Below are positions 32,482-42,366 of a stretch of 64,000 nucleotides of DNA, one piece after another. How positions within the stretch are numbered: position 1 is the stretch's first letter; every line of letters begins with the position of its first letter. A program made the position numbers and the translations under genes. A model generated the notes under the pieces. That model saw only the letters and a list, made by a program, of their open reading frames with translations. It did no database searches and was not told where the DNA came from. The DNA lies in contig NZ_MKKX01000038.1 of NCBI RefSeq assembly GCF_002091985.1, forward strand, positions 1 through 64,000. The letters run 5' to 3'. This DNA comes from Rhodococcus sp. 1163. GTDB taxonomy: Bacteria; Actinomycetota; Actinomycetes; Mycobacteriales; Mycobacteriaceae.

Positions 32482-33732
32482 GTGTTCACACCTGTGGGCA
32501 GAAGAATACTCTTCAGAACGCGCCGGACGAACGGCGCACGGACGGGCGCCGTTGCGCGCGTCGTTTCCTATATCGGTCCGATTCGGCTGGTGGATATCGC
32601 GATCGTGGTGATCACTGCCGTTCTCTATGCGGTGGCGTGGCCGACGCTCGCTCTCACCCATCAGGTTCCAGCCCCGATCATGCCGATCATCGCTGCGCTC
32701 GCTGCGTTTCCGTTTGTCGCGGTCCGCACCAATCCAGCACTGGGATGGGCTGTTTCGGCAGGCTCTGGATTGATCATCCCGGTCGCGTTTTCGCTGCAGC
32801 CGGGGTGGGAGTATCCCTGGCAGGTCGTGCATATCATCGTTTTGCTGACTCTTCTGTTCGCGGTGAGCTTGCGATGTGCAGTGCCGATCGTTGCGGTCGC
32901 CTGGGTGTCGACCGTGTTGCTTTTCGTTGCCGACATGCCCGGATCCGACGGGATCGGCTGGGCGGTGGGCCTGACGGCGATCACGATCTTCGGCCTGCTG
33001 ATCCGCTGGCTGATCCTCTCGCGTCGACAACTGGCGAAGCAAGAGGAAGTAAACGATCTCGAGCGGACACGGCGCACAGTGTTGGAAGAGAAAGCCAAGA
33101 TTGCACGCGACCTGCACGACGTGGTTGCCCACCACATGTCGCTGGTCGTTGTTCAAGCCCAGACCGCACCTTTTCGTCTCGACGATGTATCACCCTCGGC
33201 TGCAGCTGAATTCGATGCGATCGGCGCCACCGCACGCGAGGCGCTCAACGAAATACGTGGAATGCTCGGGGTACTTCGAAGCGATGGGGAACAAGCGGCG
33301 GATGCGCCGCAACCCGGAGCGGCCGACGTCGAGTCACTGCTCGAAGGCAGCCTCCGCGCAGGGGTCCGATTGAGCTGGACATCGACCGGAGATCCGGCGG
33401 TCATGTCGGATGCAGCAGGTCTCGCGCTGTACCGCATCGTGCAAGAATCGCTGTCCAATGTGGCCAGGCATGCCCCTGGGGCGGAAGTTCGAGTGCGGCT
33501 TACCTACGACCGAGACCCGGTATCGATGGAGGTCGTCAACGGACCTGCACCTGGCAACGGAACTGCGGTGATCGAATCGGGCACCGGCGGACATGGTGTG
33601 CGCGGTATGCGCGATCGCGCGATGGCCGCATCGGGGTGGCTGGATGCAAGGATTCTTCCCGACGGCGGATTCGAGGTAGTCGCGCGGTTGCCGCCACGCG
33701 TCACCGCCCCAGCGGCAGACAGGTCGGCATAG
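32482..33732 (+). CDS. Two-component sensor histidine kinase, NarL/DesK family
   Basis: 416 aa. Five or six hydrophobic helices (about residues 30-185) with only short loops suggest a membrane-embedded sensor. The HisKA_3 H-box is ARDLHDVVAHHMS (phospho-His about residue 213), followed by an ATPase domain with a GHGVRGMRDRA G-box near residue 373. It is followed 1 nt later by its response regulator. It is divergent from the phospholipase operon, so lipid or envelope stress sensing is a reasonable guess only. Confidence 0.9.
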   Translation: MFTPVGRRILFRTRRTNGARTGAVARVVSYIGPIRLVDIAIVVITAVLYAVAWPTLALTHQVPAPIMPIIAALAAFPFVAVRTNPALGWAVSAGSGLIIPVAFSLQPGWEYPWQVVHIIVLLTLLFAVSLRCAVPIVAVAWVSTVLLFVADMPGSDGIGWAVGLTAITIFGLLIRWLILSRRQLAKQEEVNDLERTRRTVLEEKAKIARDLHDVVAHHMSLVVVQAQTAPFRLDDVSPSAAAEFDAIGATAREALNEIRGMLGVLRSDGEQAADAPQPGAADVESLLEGSLRAGVRLSWTSTGDPAVMSDAAGLALYRIVQESLSNVARHAPGAEVRVRLTYDRDPVSMEVVNGPAPGNGTAVIESGTGGHGVRGMRDRAMAASGWLDARILPDGGFEVVARLPPRVTAPAADRSA

Positions 33733-33733
33733 G

Positions 33734-34405
33734 GTGTCGCCTGTGGCCATCACCGTTTTCATCGCCGACGATCAGGCCATGGTTCGGCAAGGATTCGGCG
33801 CACTTCTAGCCGCGCAGTCCGACATCAGCGTCGTTGGCGACGCAGACAACGGCGCTACCGCGGTGACCGAAGTCGAACGTCTGAGACCCGACGTCGTATT
33901 GATGGATGTGCGGATGCCGCAGATGAACGGACTGGAGGCCGCCCGGGCGATCCTGCGCGGCTCGCATGACCCACCGGTACGTGTCTTGATGTTGACGACG
34001 TTCGATATCGACGATTACGTGTACGAGGCACTGGCTGTCGGTGCGAGCGGGTTCATGCTCAAGGATGCGCCTGCCGAGGAGTTGATTCGCGGCGTTCGCG
34101 TCGTCGCGGCCGGTCAGGCTCTGTTGGCGCCGTCGGTGACGAGGCGGCTCATCGCAGACGTGACCAAGAGACGTGGTTCGCTGCGATCGCAGCCGGCGAA
34201 GTTGGCCGTCCTCACACCCCGCGAACGCGAGGTCCTCGAACTGATCGCACAGGGCCTGTCGAACGGCGAAATCGCCGAGGCACTCTTCGTAGCGGAACAG
34301 ACCGTCAAAACGCACGTCGGCAAAGTTCTCGGCAAACTTCACTTGCGCGATCGAGCCCAAGCGGTTGTGCTCGCCTACGAAACTGGAGTCGTCACACCCG
34401 GCTGA
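33734..34405 (+). CDS. Two-component response regulator, NarL/FixJ family
   Basis: 223 aa. The receiver domain has the acidic pair ADD (residue 11), phospho-Asp in [11 protein letters not shown] (about 56), Thr in MLTTFD and Lys in LKDAPA. The C-terminal LuxR-type helix-turn-helix is [25 protein letters not shown] (about 158-182). It is the partner of the upstream kinase. The ATG-less start is GTG at 33734; GTG at 33743 is also possible. Confidence 0.93.
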   Translation: MSPVAITVFIADDQAMVRQGFGALLAAQSDISVVGDADNGATAVTEVERLRPDVVLMDVRMPQMNGLEAARAILRGSHDPPVRVLMLTTFDIDDYVYEALAVGASGFMLKDAPAEELIRGVRVVAAGQALLAPSVTRRLIADVTKRRGSLRSQPAKLAVLTPREREVLELIAQGLSNGEIAEALFVAEQTVKTHVGKVLGKLHLRDRAQAVVLAYETGVVTPG

Positions 34406-34488
34406 TGTTGCCCATCGTGCTGCCGAAGCGGAAACGAACCGGCAAGATTACGGTGGACGGTATGGATTCGAGGAGAGGCGAGAATGCT

Positions 34489-35520
34489 ATGCGCATCGGA
34501 GTTCTGACCGGCGGTGGTGATTGCCCAGGTCTCAATGCGGTGATCAGAGCAGTGGTGCGCACTGCAGATGCGCGATACGGATCGACCGTCGTGGGATTTC
34601 AGGACGGATGGCGCGGCCTGCTCGAGAATCGGCGTGTCCAGCTTCGCAACGACGACCGCAACGATCGGCTGCTGACCAAGGGCGGCACGATGCTCGGAAC
34701 GGCGCGTACCAATCCCGATGTGCTTCGGGCCGGGCTCGACAGAATCAAGGAAACGCTCGAGGACAACGGAATCGATGTCCTCATCCCGATCGGTGGTGAG
34801 GGCACTTTGACTGCCGCACACTGGTTGTCGGAGGAAGGGGTACCCGTCGTCGGGGTGCCGAAGACCATCGACAACGACATCGACTGCACCGATGTCACAT
34901 TCGGGTTCGACACTGCTCTGACGATCGCCACCGACGCCATCGACCGTCTGCACAGCACCGCGGAGTCCCATCAGCGGGTCATGCTCGTGGAAGTAATGGG
35001 CCGTCACGCCGGCTGGATCGCGCTGCATGCAGGTCTCGCGTCGGGATCTCACATGACGCTGATCCCGGAGCATCCCTTCGATGTTGACGAGGTCTGCGAT
35101 TTGGTGCGTAAGCGCTTTCAGCGCGGTGATTCTCATTTCATCTGCGTCGTCGCCGAGGGCGCCAAGCCGAAAGAAGGATCGATGTCGTTGCTCGACGGCG
35201 GCATCGACGAGTTCGGACACGTCAAGTTCACCGGAGTTGCCCACCAACTGGGCCAGGAGATCGAGCGTCGGATCAACAAGGAAGTGCGCACCACGGTCCT
35301 GGGTCATGTCCAGCGCGGCGGCACACCCACTCCATATGACCGGGTGCTGGCGACAAGATTCGGGGTCAATGCAGTCGACGCTGCTCATGCGGGCGATTTC
35401 GGTCAGATGGTATCGGCGCGTGGCACCGAAATCGGTCTGGTATCGCTTGCCGAGGCGGTCAAGCAACTCAAACGAGTGCCCGAGAGTCGGTACATCGATG
35501 CAGCGGCGTTCTTCGGATAG
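34489..35520 (+). CDS. pfkA: 6-phosphofructokinase
   Basis: 343 aa, equal to mycobacterial PfkA. Motifs: [14 protein letters not shown] (residue 7), IGGEGTL (about 102) and PKTIDNDID (about 124). The Gly in GGEGT with Lys in PKTID is the actinobacterial group III pattern, which from established work on this family goes with ATP rather than pyrophosphate. The ATG at 34489 is preceded by AGGAGAGG at 10 nt; ATG 34462 is possible. It would phosphorylate fructose-6-phosphate in glycolysis. Confidence 0.95.
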   Translation: MRIGVLTGGGDCPGLNAVIRAVVRTADARYGSTVVGFQDGWRGLLENRRVQLRNDDRNDRLLTKGGTMLGTARTNPDVLRAGLDRIKETLEDNGIDVLIPIGGEGTLTAAHWLSEEGVPVVGVPKTIDNDIDCTDVTFGFDTALTIATDAIDRLHSTAESHQRVMLVEVMGRHAGWIALHAGLASGSHMTLIPEHPFDVDEVCDLVRKRFQRGDSHFICVVAEGAKPKEGSMSLLDGGIDEFGHVKFTGVAHQLGQEIERRINKEVRTTVLGHVQRGGTPTPYDRVLATRFGVNAVDAAHAGDFGQMVSARGTEIGLVSLAEAVKQLKRVPESRYIDAAAFFG

Positions 35521-35600
35521 AGCACCGCCTGTTCGTGTTCATACCTCACCGTCCGATCCCGATCGGCACCCGTGGTTACTCGCACGATGTTCCGAGCGCA

Positions 35601-35606
35601 TAAACT
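35601..35606 (+). promoter_or_regulatory. -10 box (TAAACT) for gatB
   Basis: TAAACT ends 7 nt before the ATG at 35614 and supports that start as leaderless. Confidence 0.45.
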
Positions 35607-35613
35607 CCTGTCC

Positions 35614-37119
35614 ATGACTGCTGCCATGGTCGATCTGATCGATTACGACGACGTGCTGACCCGTTTCGACCCCGTACTGGGTATGGAGGTTCACGTCGAG
35701 TTGGGCACAGCCACCAAGATGTTCTGTGGATGCCCGACGGCGTTCGGCGCCGAGCCGAACACTCAGGTGTGCCCGGTGTGCCTGAGTCTTCCGGGCGCGT
35801 TACCCGTCGTGAACGAGGCGGCCGTGGAATCTGCGATCCGCATCGGGCTGGCCTTGAACTGTTCGATCACGCCGTGGGGAAGATTCGCGCGCAAGAACTA
35901 CTTCTACCCCGATCAGCCCAAGAACTATCAGATCTCCCAGTACGACGAGCCGATCGCGACCGAGGGCTACCTCGACGTGTTGCTCGACGACGGCAGCACC
36001 TTCCGCGTCGAGATCGAGCGTGCTCATATGGAAGAGGACACCGGAAAGTCAACTCACGTCGGCGGCGCCACCGGCCGGATCGAAGGGGCGAGTCACTCGC
36101 TGCTCGATTACAACCGTGCCGGAGTTCCGCTGGTCGAAATAGTCACCAAGACCATCACCGGCACCGGCGCCCGTGCACCAGAGGTCGCTCGCGCGTACGT
36201 GACTGCGCTGCGCGATCTGCTGAAGTCGCTCGAGGTGTCGGACGTCCGGATGGATCAGGGCTCACTACGTTGTGATGCCAACGTGTCTTTGATGGAGAAG
36301 ACAGCAACCGAGTTCGGTACGCGTACCGAGACCAAGAACGTCAACTCCCTCAAGAGCGTGGAGGTGGCGGTCCGCTACGAGATGCGCCGTCAGGCCGCCG
36401 TGCTTGTCGCTGGCGGCGAGATCACCCAGGAAACGCGTCACTTCCAGGAAGTGGACGGCACGACGACCAAGGGTCGCAAGAAGGAGACCGCCGAGGACTA
36501 CCGGTATTTCCCGGAGCCGGACTTGGCGCCCGTTGCGCCCGACGCTGCGTGGATCGAGGAACTGCGCGGCACACTTCCAGAGTTGCCGTGGTTGCGCCGA
36601 GCACGGATCCAGGCCGACTGGGGCGTCTCCGACGAAGAGATGCGAGACCTCGTCAACTCCGGCGCACTCGAACTTGTGGCTGCGACGGTCGACGCTGGTG
36701 CACCACCGCAGGCAGCGCGCTCGTGGTGGGTCTCATACCTGAGCCAACAGGCCAACATCGCCGGCATCGAATTGGGCGCACTCGCGATCACACCCGCTCA
36801 GGTGGCCGAGGTTGCCGCACTGGTCGAAGACGGCAAGGTCAACAACAACGGTGCTCGTCAGATCGTCGACGGTGTCCTCGCCGGTGAAGGTGAACCCGCG
36901 GCAGTCATGGCTGCCCGCGGCCTCGTCGTGGAGAAGGACGAGGGGAAGCTCCAGGCCGCGGTGGATGAGGCTCTGGCAGCGAATCCCGGTGTCGCGGAGA
37001 AGATCCGCAGCGGAAAGGTGCAGGCCGCTGGTGCAATCGTCGGTGCTGTCATGAAAGCTACTCGCGGACAAGCCGATGCGGCTCGGGTGAAGGAACTGGT
37101 ACTTCAAGCTTGTAGCTGA
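35614..37119 (+). CDS. gatB: Asp-tRNA(Asn)/Glu-tRNA(Gln) amidotransferase subunit B
   Basis: 501 aa. [18 protein letters not shown] opens the kinase-like cradle domain with zinc cysteines (CGC and VCPVCL), then [37 protein letters not shown], and the YqeY-like C-terminal tail. It activates and amidates Asp/Glu on misacylated tRNA together with GatCA. The ATG at 35614 is supported by its -10 box. The stop is 14 nt before the antiporter. Confidence 0.96.
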   Translation: MTAAMVDLIDYDDVLTRFDPVLGMEVHVELGTATKMFCGCPTAFGAEPNTQVCPVCLSLPGALPVVNEAAVESAIRIGLALNCSITPWGRFARKNYFYPDQPKNYQISQYDEPIATEGYLDVLLDDGSTFRVEIERAHMEEDTGKSTHVGGATGRIEGASHSLLDYNRAGVPLVEIVTKTITGTGARAPEVARAYVTALRDLLKSLEVSDVRMDQGSLRCDANVSLMEKTATEFGTRTETKNVNSLKSVEVAVRYEMRRQAAVLVAGGEITQETRHFQEVDGTTTKGRKKETAEDYRYFPEPDLAPVAPDAAWIEELRGTLPELPWLRRARIQADWGVSDEEMRDLVNSGALELVAATVDAGAPPQAARSWWVSYLSQQANIAGIELGALAITPAQVAEVAALVEDGKVNNNGARQIVDGVLAGEGEPAAVMAARGLVVEKDEGKLQAAVDEALAANPGVAEKIRSGKVQAAGAIVGAVMKATRGQADAARVKELVLQACS

Positions 37120-37121
37120 GT

Positions 37122-37127
37122 TAGAGT
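37122..37127 (+). promoter_or_regulatory. -10 box (TAGAGT) for the antiporter gene
   Basis: TAGAGT ends 6 nt before the ATG at 37134. It overlaps the region immediately after the gatB stop. Confidence 0.4.
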
Positions 37128-37133
37128 CGGTTC

Positions 37134-38348
37134 ATGCCGTCGGCGGGAGCATCCCTTTTCTGGATCTCACTGATCGCGGTGCTCGCGCCGCTCGTGGCAG
37201 GGTTCGTGCCGCGTCGGTTACTGCCGGAAGTCGTTCTTCTGTTGGTGTTCGGAATGCTGGTGGGGCCGAACGTTCTCGGTCTCGCAGTCGACGGCGCCGA
37301 AGTGGACTTACTGCGCGAGCTCGGCCTCGGCATGCTTTTTCTCCTCGCAGGTTTCGAGATCGACGTCTCGGAAATCACCGGGCGCGGGGGCCGTCGAGCG
37401 CTGGTCACATGGCTGGTCAGTCTGGCGGCAGCATTCGGAGCGGTATTTCTGCTCGGGCAATCCGGTATGGCCACCGCGGAGATCGCGGTGGCCATCGCAT
37501 TGACCTCGACGGCTCTCGGAACCTTGCTGCCGATCCTCAAGGACAGTGGTCTACAGAACACACCGCTCGGACGCACTGTGATCAATCACGGAGCGATCGG
37601 CGAGCTCGGTCCGGTGATCGCGATGGCCGTCCTGCTCGGTTCACGCGGAGACGTGAAGTCGATCGTGATTCTCGCGCTGTTCGTCGCTGCAGCCGTCGCC
37701 GTCGGCTTCGTCCCAGCGCGATTGCTTCGCGAAGGCTCCGATCTATTGGCGGTGATTCGTCGAGGTGCCGGCACCACCGCACAGACGACGGTCCGCCTTA
37801 CGATGTTGCTGCTGATCACGCTGATCGCCATCGCTACGATCTTCGGGCTCGACATCATTCTCGGTGCCTTTGCCGCCGGGTTCATTCTGCGGCGGGTCGT
37901 ACCGAGCGGCGATGAACAACTCGAGACCAAACTCGAGGGCTTGGCGTTCGGGTTCCTGATCCCGGTCTTCTTCGTGACCTCAGGGATGTCGATCGACATC
38001 GGTGCTGTGCTCGCGGAGCCTGGAATTCTCCTTGCGTTTCTGGCTCTTCTCGTCCTGATTCGGGGTGTTCCGGTATTCATCGCAACCAGGTTGGATCGAC
38101 AGGAAAAGTTCACCACCCGCGAGCAGTTCCGCGTCGCGCTCTACGCGACAACCGGCCTCCCACTCATCGTCGCGGTCACCGGTGTAGCGGTCGACGCGGG
38201 GGAGATGTCCACGGCCAGTGCCTCGATACTCGTTGCTGCAGGCGCGATTACAGTGTTGGTGCTCCCACTGGTCGCAACCCTCCTCGCCTCGGATCCTCCG
38301 AAGCTCGACCAGTCACCTCACGAGGTACACCCAGGAGAACCCTCCTGA
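37134..38348 (+). CDS. Kef-type cation:proton antiporter (CPA2)
   Basis: 404 aa with 11-12 hydrophobic helices. Family features include GLGMLFLLAGFEIDVSEI (about residue 63), ALTSTALGTLLPILKDSG, and VFFVTSGMSIDIGAV. There is no C-terminal RCK/TrkA domain, so it is a transporter-only type. The predicted role is Na+ or K+ exchange for protons at the membrane. The tail is short and polar. Confidence 0.9.
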   Translation: MPSAGASLFWISLIAVLAPLVAGFVPRRLLPEVVLLLVFGMLVGPNVLGLAVDGAEVDLLRELGLGMLFLLAGFEIDVSEITGRGGRRALVTWLVSLAAAFGAVFLLGQSGMATAEIAVAIALTSTALGTLLPILKDSGLQNTPLGRTVINHGAIGELGPVIAMAVLLGSRGDVKSIVILALFVAAAVAVGFVPARLLREGSDLLAVIRRGAGTTAQTTVRLTMLLLITLIAIATIFGLDIILGAFAAGFILRRVVPSGDEQLETKLEGLAFGFLIPVFFVTSGMSIDIGAVLAEPGILLAFLALLVLIRGVPVFIATRLDRQEKFTTREQFRVALYATTGLPLIVAVTGVAVDAGEMSTASASILVAAGAITVLVLPLVATLLASDPPKLDQSPHEVHPGEPS

Positions 38349-38415
38349 CGCCATCGACGCGGGCGGCGTCGGCGGACAGCGAGGCCGGATCCAGAATGTC
38401 TGCCGAGGCCTTCAT

Positions 38416-39012
38416 TCATTGACGGTCAACTGCGATATCCAATACCAGTCCGACATCCATCCGATGGGTGTACCCACTGCGCATTTCACCGCGGTAGAAC
38501 CACCTCGGACTTCGCGTCACGGCCCGCAGAATGTCCGAACCCTCGATTGGCTCCCAGCCTTGGCCTTCGACTTCCTGGTATGTCTGCGATCGGATCTTGA
38601 TTCCGATGACGAGGCCGATGGTCAAGGGAATTTCGTTCGGAGTTGAGCCCCCGAGCAGTGTTCCTGACAGCACACCGCGTATGTCACCGGTCAGAAGTAC
38701 TTCAGGATCCTGTGGGGCGTTTATCCAGTACACGACAGTCCCTCCGGATTCGAGAGTCCGGCGGTCGGGTGCCCAAGTCGGATTTCGAGGGAAAGGCCGA
38801 GCGTAGGGCTCGTCTGCGGTGCGAAAGCTCAACTTCAAAGCGGCTTTTAGGCCGACAACTGGCGGCGGGGTTGCTCCGTCTTCGATGTCCAGGTTGTCGA
38901 TGTCAACGGTCAAGACATCGACCATTGATTCGACCGGTGTTGGGTCGGTGAAGCGATGCATCGATTGTGTCCCGTGCACTCGGAGGAGCCGACGGACGAA
39001 GCCGTCGGGCAC
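38416..39012 (-). CDS. Hypothetical protein
   Basis: 198 aa from GTG at 39012; ATG at 38961 would give 181 aa. I do not recognise the family. It has no signal peptide or membrane helix. The central part alternates short beta-type stretches with Asp/Gly turns, and there is a tryptophan-containing TVVYWINAPQDPEVLLTG motif near residue 92. Codon use looks normal for the genome. It is the first gene past the conserved gatB-antiporter pair and is convergent with the antiporter. Confidence 0.6.
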   Translation of the reverse strand: MPDGFVRRLLRVHGTQSMHRFTDPTPVESMVDVLTVDIDNLDIEDGATPPPVVGLKAALKLSFRTADEPYARPFPRNPTWAPDRRTLESGGTVVYWINAPQDPEVLLTGDIRGVLSGTLLGGSTPNEIPLTIGLVIGIKIRSQTYQEVEGQGWEPIEGSDILRAVTRSPRWFYRGEMRSGYTHRMDVGLVLDIAVDRQ

Positions 39013-39628
39013 GGGATTACCTTGCCCTCGAGATTACTCGGTTCGTGGCCGACACCGTCCGGTCAGGGATCTTCTTTCGGTGTCTCACCGAAGCACCGCC
39101 TCAGAACCAGACGAATCTGGGACGGATCCGCTTTTCGGGCAGCTACCGAGTGCGGCTTCGGTCATTTTCTTCGTTCATCGAGAGCTGCGTCGCCGAGATC
39201 CGCAGCGGCCTTCAACTCGAGACCCCGATGCGGTTCGCGCAACGCCTCGATCGCCGAGGTCCGGTTCGTTGTCGATTCGATCGCAGACTCCATGCCCATC
39301 GCTGACCGATCTCACTGTCGAGCAACCGCACGAGCTTCGACATCCCAACCCCCTTGGTCATCCCAGCACAACATCAACGAAGTGTCTCAACAGACTCGAG
39401 GACACCCGCAGTGGTAGGCCATCGTCCCACTGACCTTGTGCGGTCGTAGCTTTCGTAAGTACTCGCTGGTCGATCGCGGTCGATATCGGCCTCGAGACGA
39501 ATTGTTTCCGCTGTCGCATGCCGTTCCTGCAAACAGAACCCAAGCCAATACCGTTGCAGTCCAGGCCAAGTCGAACGCCAGCGGCACGGTGGGGTCGATG
39601 GGGACGTACTCCGTCCGACAGCGGGATT
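39013..39628. other. 616-bp stretch without a convincing gene
   Basis: No frame is clearly coding. Two small minus-strand open frames are noted. 39387-39587 has one hydrophobic segment near its N-terminus and starts 42 nt after the epimerase stop, so it could be a small membrane protein. 39162-39299 is 45 codons of coding-like composition (MGMESAIEST...) and lies just past a short frame with a good AAGGGGG ribosome-binding site in another phase, as a frameshifted remnant would. Neither has a family match I can name. Confidence 0.3.
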
Positions 39629-40540
39629 CTAGGAGTTCGCCAGCACCGTTTCCACCAGTTTCTCAGCTGCCCGGGTGCAGTCGTTGCGGGTGTAGTCCAG
39701 TAGGCGCATGTCTTCGGCTCCGGGTTCGTATGCGAGTGTATTTCCGCGTCCCTGGATGATGGCGGCGTCCGGTAGCAGCGGGTGCGCCTCGTCGCGTTCG
39801 GCGATGATGCGTGTGCTGCCGGCAGCGTCGACGAGCATCTGGAAGAACTGCTGATAGGAGAGATTCTGGTCGCCTATCAGGTATGCCGCGCCAGGAACGG
39901 CATTGCGTAGAGCTCCCCAAATCGCCTCGGCCAAAGAGTCGACAGACATGTAGTTCGTGCCGCCGGTAGGGGCGAAGTCCGGGATGTCCGGTTCATTTCC
40001 GGCTGCCCACGACACCATCCGTCGGTACCGCGCTGTCGATGCGCCCGGCATGACACCGATGATCGATGGCGGGTTGAGGGTGGAGACGACGAATGATTCG
40101 TCCGCAAGAGCGCGGGCCCCTTCGTCGGCAGCCTTTCGGGCGGCGATGTAGGGGTTGTCCGCGGCAAGCTCGGGTCGAAGATGGTGATAGTAGCTACCCA
40201 CTTGGACGAACCGTTTGACACCAGCTTGCTTTGCGAGCGCGGCGAAGCGTGGGACGCCGACGCTTTGAGTCTCCTCCCAGAAGCGTCGGTCGTCGCTGTT
40301 CGCCGGTTTGTGCCGCACGTCTTGACCCGCGGCGAAGACGATGCCGTCGAAGACCGAGAGCTGATCTGCGGTGAAGGTGGGGACTGTGTAATCACCCGCG
40401 AGGAGCGGGAACTCAGCCGCGGGCGAGTTTTCCGATAGCGGCCCACGGGCCGCCACTGTGACGTCGTTACCGCTTCGGCGTAGGTGGAGGGCGGTGTGCG
40501 CGCCGATCATGCCGGTGCCGCCGATAACCAGGATCTTCAT
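39629..40540 (-). CDS. NAD(P)-dependent epimerase/dehydratase (extended SDR)
   Basis: 303 aa. The nucleotide-binding motif is GGTGMIGAH (residue 7). An SDR Tyr-x3-Lys-like site is not obvious: YYHHLRPE is the closest, so it may be an atypical SDR. The C-terminal half has TNYMSVDSLAEAIWGAL, common in isoflavone-reductase/epimerase-like proteins. It follows the interrupted SDR gene by 27 nt on the same strand with AAAGG upstream, so both were probably one operon controlled by the IclR protein. The substrate is unknown. Confidence 0.8.
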   Translation of the reverse strand: MKILVIGGTGMIGAHTALHLRRSGNDVTVAARGPLSENSPAAEFPLLAGDYTVPTFTADQLSVFDGIVFAAGQDVRHKPANSDDRRFWEETQSVGVPRFAALAKQAGVKRFVQVGSYYHHLRPELAADNPYIAARKAADEGARALADESFVVSTLNPPSIIGVMPGASTARYRRMVSWAAGNEPDIPDFAPTGGTNYMSVDSLAEAIWGALRNAVPGAAYLIGDQNLSYQQFFQMLVDAAGSTRIIAERDEAHPLLPDAAIIQGRGNTLAYEPGAEDMRLLDYTRNDCTRAAEKLVETVLANS

Positions 40541-40567
40541 CGTGAGGTGCCTTTCGAAGGGGTGGGT

Positions 40568-41041
40568 TCAGGGATTACGCGGACGGTTGGTCCACCCGCC
40601 GGAATGACGCGGCACCCAGCCGCCTGCAGCGTGGGTGCCGCCGTCGACGTGCACAGTGCCGCCGGTGACGAAACGGGACAGTGAGGAGGCGAGGAACAGG
40701 GCCACACCCGCGACGTCGTCCGGCCGACCGGGACCGCCGAGCGGTGACCAGGTGGGCCAGAGCGACTGGTCTTCTTCGGGCACGAGCGTCGCGTAGGGAA
40801 CCTGGATCGACTCGATGAGATCCGGAGCGATCGCGTTGACTCTGATCCCGGACGGCCCGACTTCCGCGGCCAACGACCGAGTGAACTGCGTGAGCGCGGC
40901 CTTGTACGCGGAGTAGACGGTCTGACCCGGAATCGCTCGGTGGGATTCGACCGTCGTGACGTTGATTATCGAGCCGCCCCCGCCTTCGATCATGCCGGGA
41001 AGCAGCGCGTGCGTGAGGCGGAGGATGTGCGCGAAGTTGAT
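40568..41041 (-). pseudogene. C-terminal half of a split short-chain dehydrogenase
   Basis: The frame starts at the element junction with INFAHILRL and ends after 157 residues. It contains the catalytic YSAYK (Tyr-x3-Lys) with a preceding Ser region (NVTTVES), SGIRVNAIAPDL and the C-terminal FVTGGTVHVDGGTH, all SDR hallmarks. It lacks the Rossmann GxxxGxG half, which is found at 49944-50291 on the same strand 8.9 kb away. Bases 41041 and 49944 join in frame (GAA GAC ATC AAC). Local internal starts (for example ATG 40993) could still make a fragment, but without cofactor binding it would be inactive. Confidence 0.92.
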
Positions 41042-41042
41042 T

Positions 41043-41052
41043 TATCTTCACC
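41043..41052 (+). repeat. Left terminal inverted repeat of the Tn554-like element
   Basis: TATCTTCACC, the inverted partner of 49933-49942. It directly abuts the C-terminal SDR half. Confidence 0.65.
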
Positions 41053-41151
41053 CCCACCGCAGGAGTCTGTCACGTCGCAGGAGCGTCGGCGTGTCGGCTT
41101 GGTTTGGTCGTGAACGAATGGTTGCCTACACCCGTACGGGAGGTGGGTGTC

Positions 41152-42366
41152 ATGGCTCGGACGCAGAAGGTGGTACTGCCGGACGGCGGGGTGACCTGGA
41201 CTGTCCTCGACCATGATTACGCAGTGGTGGACCCTGTCGAGGAATGGCTGGAGTGGCTTCGCGTCGCGTGCGCTTTCAGCCCCAACACTGTGAAGGCATA
41301 CTCCCGCGGGCTCGCGTTGTGGTGGCACTACCTCGAGCAGACCGGCGTCGACTGGCGCGATCCTGGACTGACCGCTCTGAGCGGATTCATCGGCTGGCTC
41401 GCCGGCGGGAATCTCCCCACCACTCGCCTATCTCCGGCCAAGCCCACCACCTGCGGACCGCGCACAGTGTCACTACGCTTAGCGGCACTGGCCTCGTTCT
41501 ACGAATGGTCCGAACGCCAATACGGCACGGTGGCACCACGATTGGGACGTGCGAGACGCGAGCCGGAGTTCCAATCGTTCTTGGCGCACCTGCGGAACAG
41601 GCGTCGCGATCGACCCGCCGTACTCGTTCCGCGCCGCCGCTGGCACACCGGTCCGACACCGGTGTTCCTGCCGGTGCATGTGCAACGGATCTTCGATACC
41701 GCAGCGACATTCGATCCGGCCAACCGGTCGTGGACCGGGAATCTGCGTGACCGTTTACTGTTCGAAATACTCGCAGAGACCGGTCTTCGTCTCGGAGAAG
41801 CGTTGGGGCTGCGCCACGAGGACTGGATAGTCGGTCGCGGGTCCACGCCCTACATCGAGGTCGTACCTCGCGACGACAATTCCAACGGTGCCCGGGTGAA
41901 GAACCTGAAAGGTCGGCGTGTGTTCGTATCCGACCGGCTCGAGCGGCTGTACGGGGATTTCCTCTACGAGGTCGGCGATCTCGCCGACCGCCGCGGCTTA
42001 CCGCTTCGTGACACCGATCCCGTGCTGGTCAATACCGGTGGCGGGCAACTGCTGTCGGCGATGACACCGAGCGGTGTCTACCGGGTCGTCGAGAGGCTGC
42101 ACCGCCGCCTCGGGAACAGCGTCCCCACAGGCTGGACTCCGCACTGGTTCCGGCATACCCACGCCACCGCGCTACTTCTGAGCGGTGTCCCCGAACATGT
42201 CGTCATGCGCCGACTCGGTCATGCCCAGGTCCAGACCACCCTGGACCTCTACGGGTGGGTGACCGAAGAAGCCGAGCTGCGCAGCGTGGCGGAGTGGCGC
42301 AAGTACGCGCAAGGATGGGCACTGCCAGCGGTGCCCGGCTATGCAACGGAACCGGAGGTTCGATGA
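41152..42366 (+). CDS. Tyrosine recombinase, TnpA-type (Tn554 family)
   Basis: 404 aa. It has an N-terminal SAM-like core-binding domain (about residues 25-125). The catalytic domain has Arg213 (GLRLGE), a beta-hairpin Lys about 253, His331-x2-Arg334 (HWFRH), His357 and Tyr367 (TLDLYG): all catalytic residues are present, so it should be active. GGGAGGTG lies upstream of the ATG at 41152; an earlier start at 41104 is less likely. It overlaps the next gene by ATGA. Together with two downstream proteins it forms the Tn554-type transposition set. Confidence 0.93.
   Translation: MARTQKVVLPDGGVTWTVLDHDYAVVDPVEEWLEWLRVACAFSPNTVKAYSRGLALWWHYLEQTGVDWRDPGLTALSGFIGWLAGGNLPTTRLSPAKPTTCGPRTVSLRLAALASFYEWSERQYGTVAPRLGRARREPEFQSFLAHLRNRRRDRPAVLVPRRRWHTGPTPVFLPVHVQRIFDTAATFDPANRSWTGNLRDRLLFEILAETGLRLGEALGLRHEDWIVGRGSTPYIEVVPRDDNSNGARVKNLKGRRVFVSDRLERLYGDFLYEVGDLADRRGLPLRDTDPVLVNTGGGQLLSAMTPSGVYRVVERLHRRLGNSVPTGWTPHWFRHTHATALLLSGVPEHVVMRRLGHAQVQTTLDLYGWVTEEAELRSVAEWRKYAQGWALPAVPGYATEPEVR

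Noticed and set aside
38819-39433. Plus-strand open frames over 38.8-39.4 kb (up to 205 codons)
   Set aside because: They overlap the minus-strand hypothetical gene and each other and show arginine/serine-rich shadow composition.
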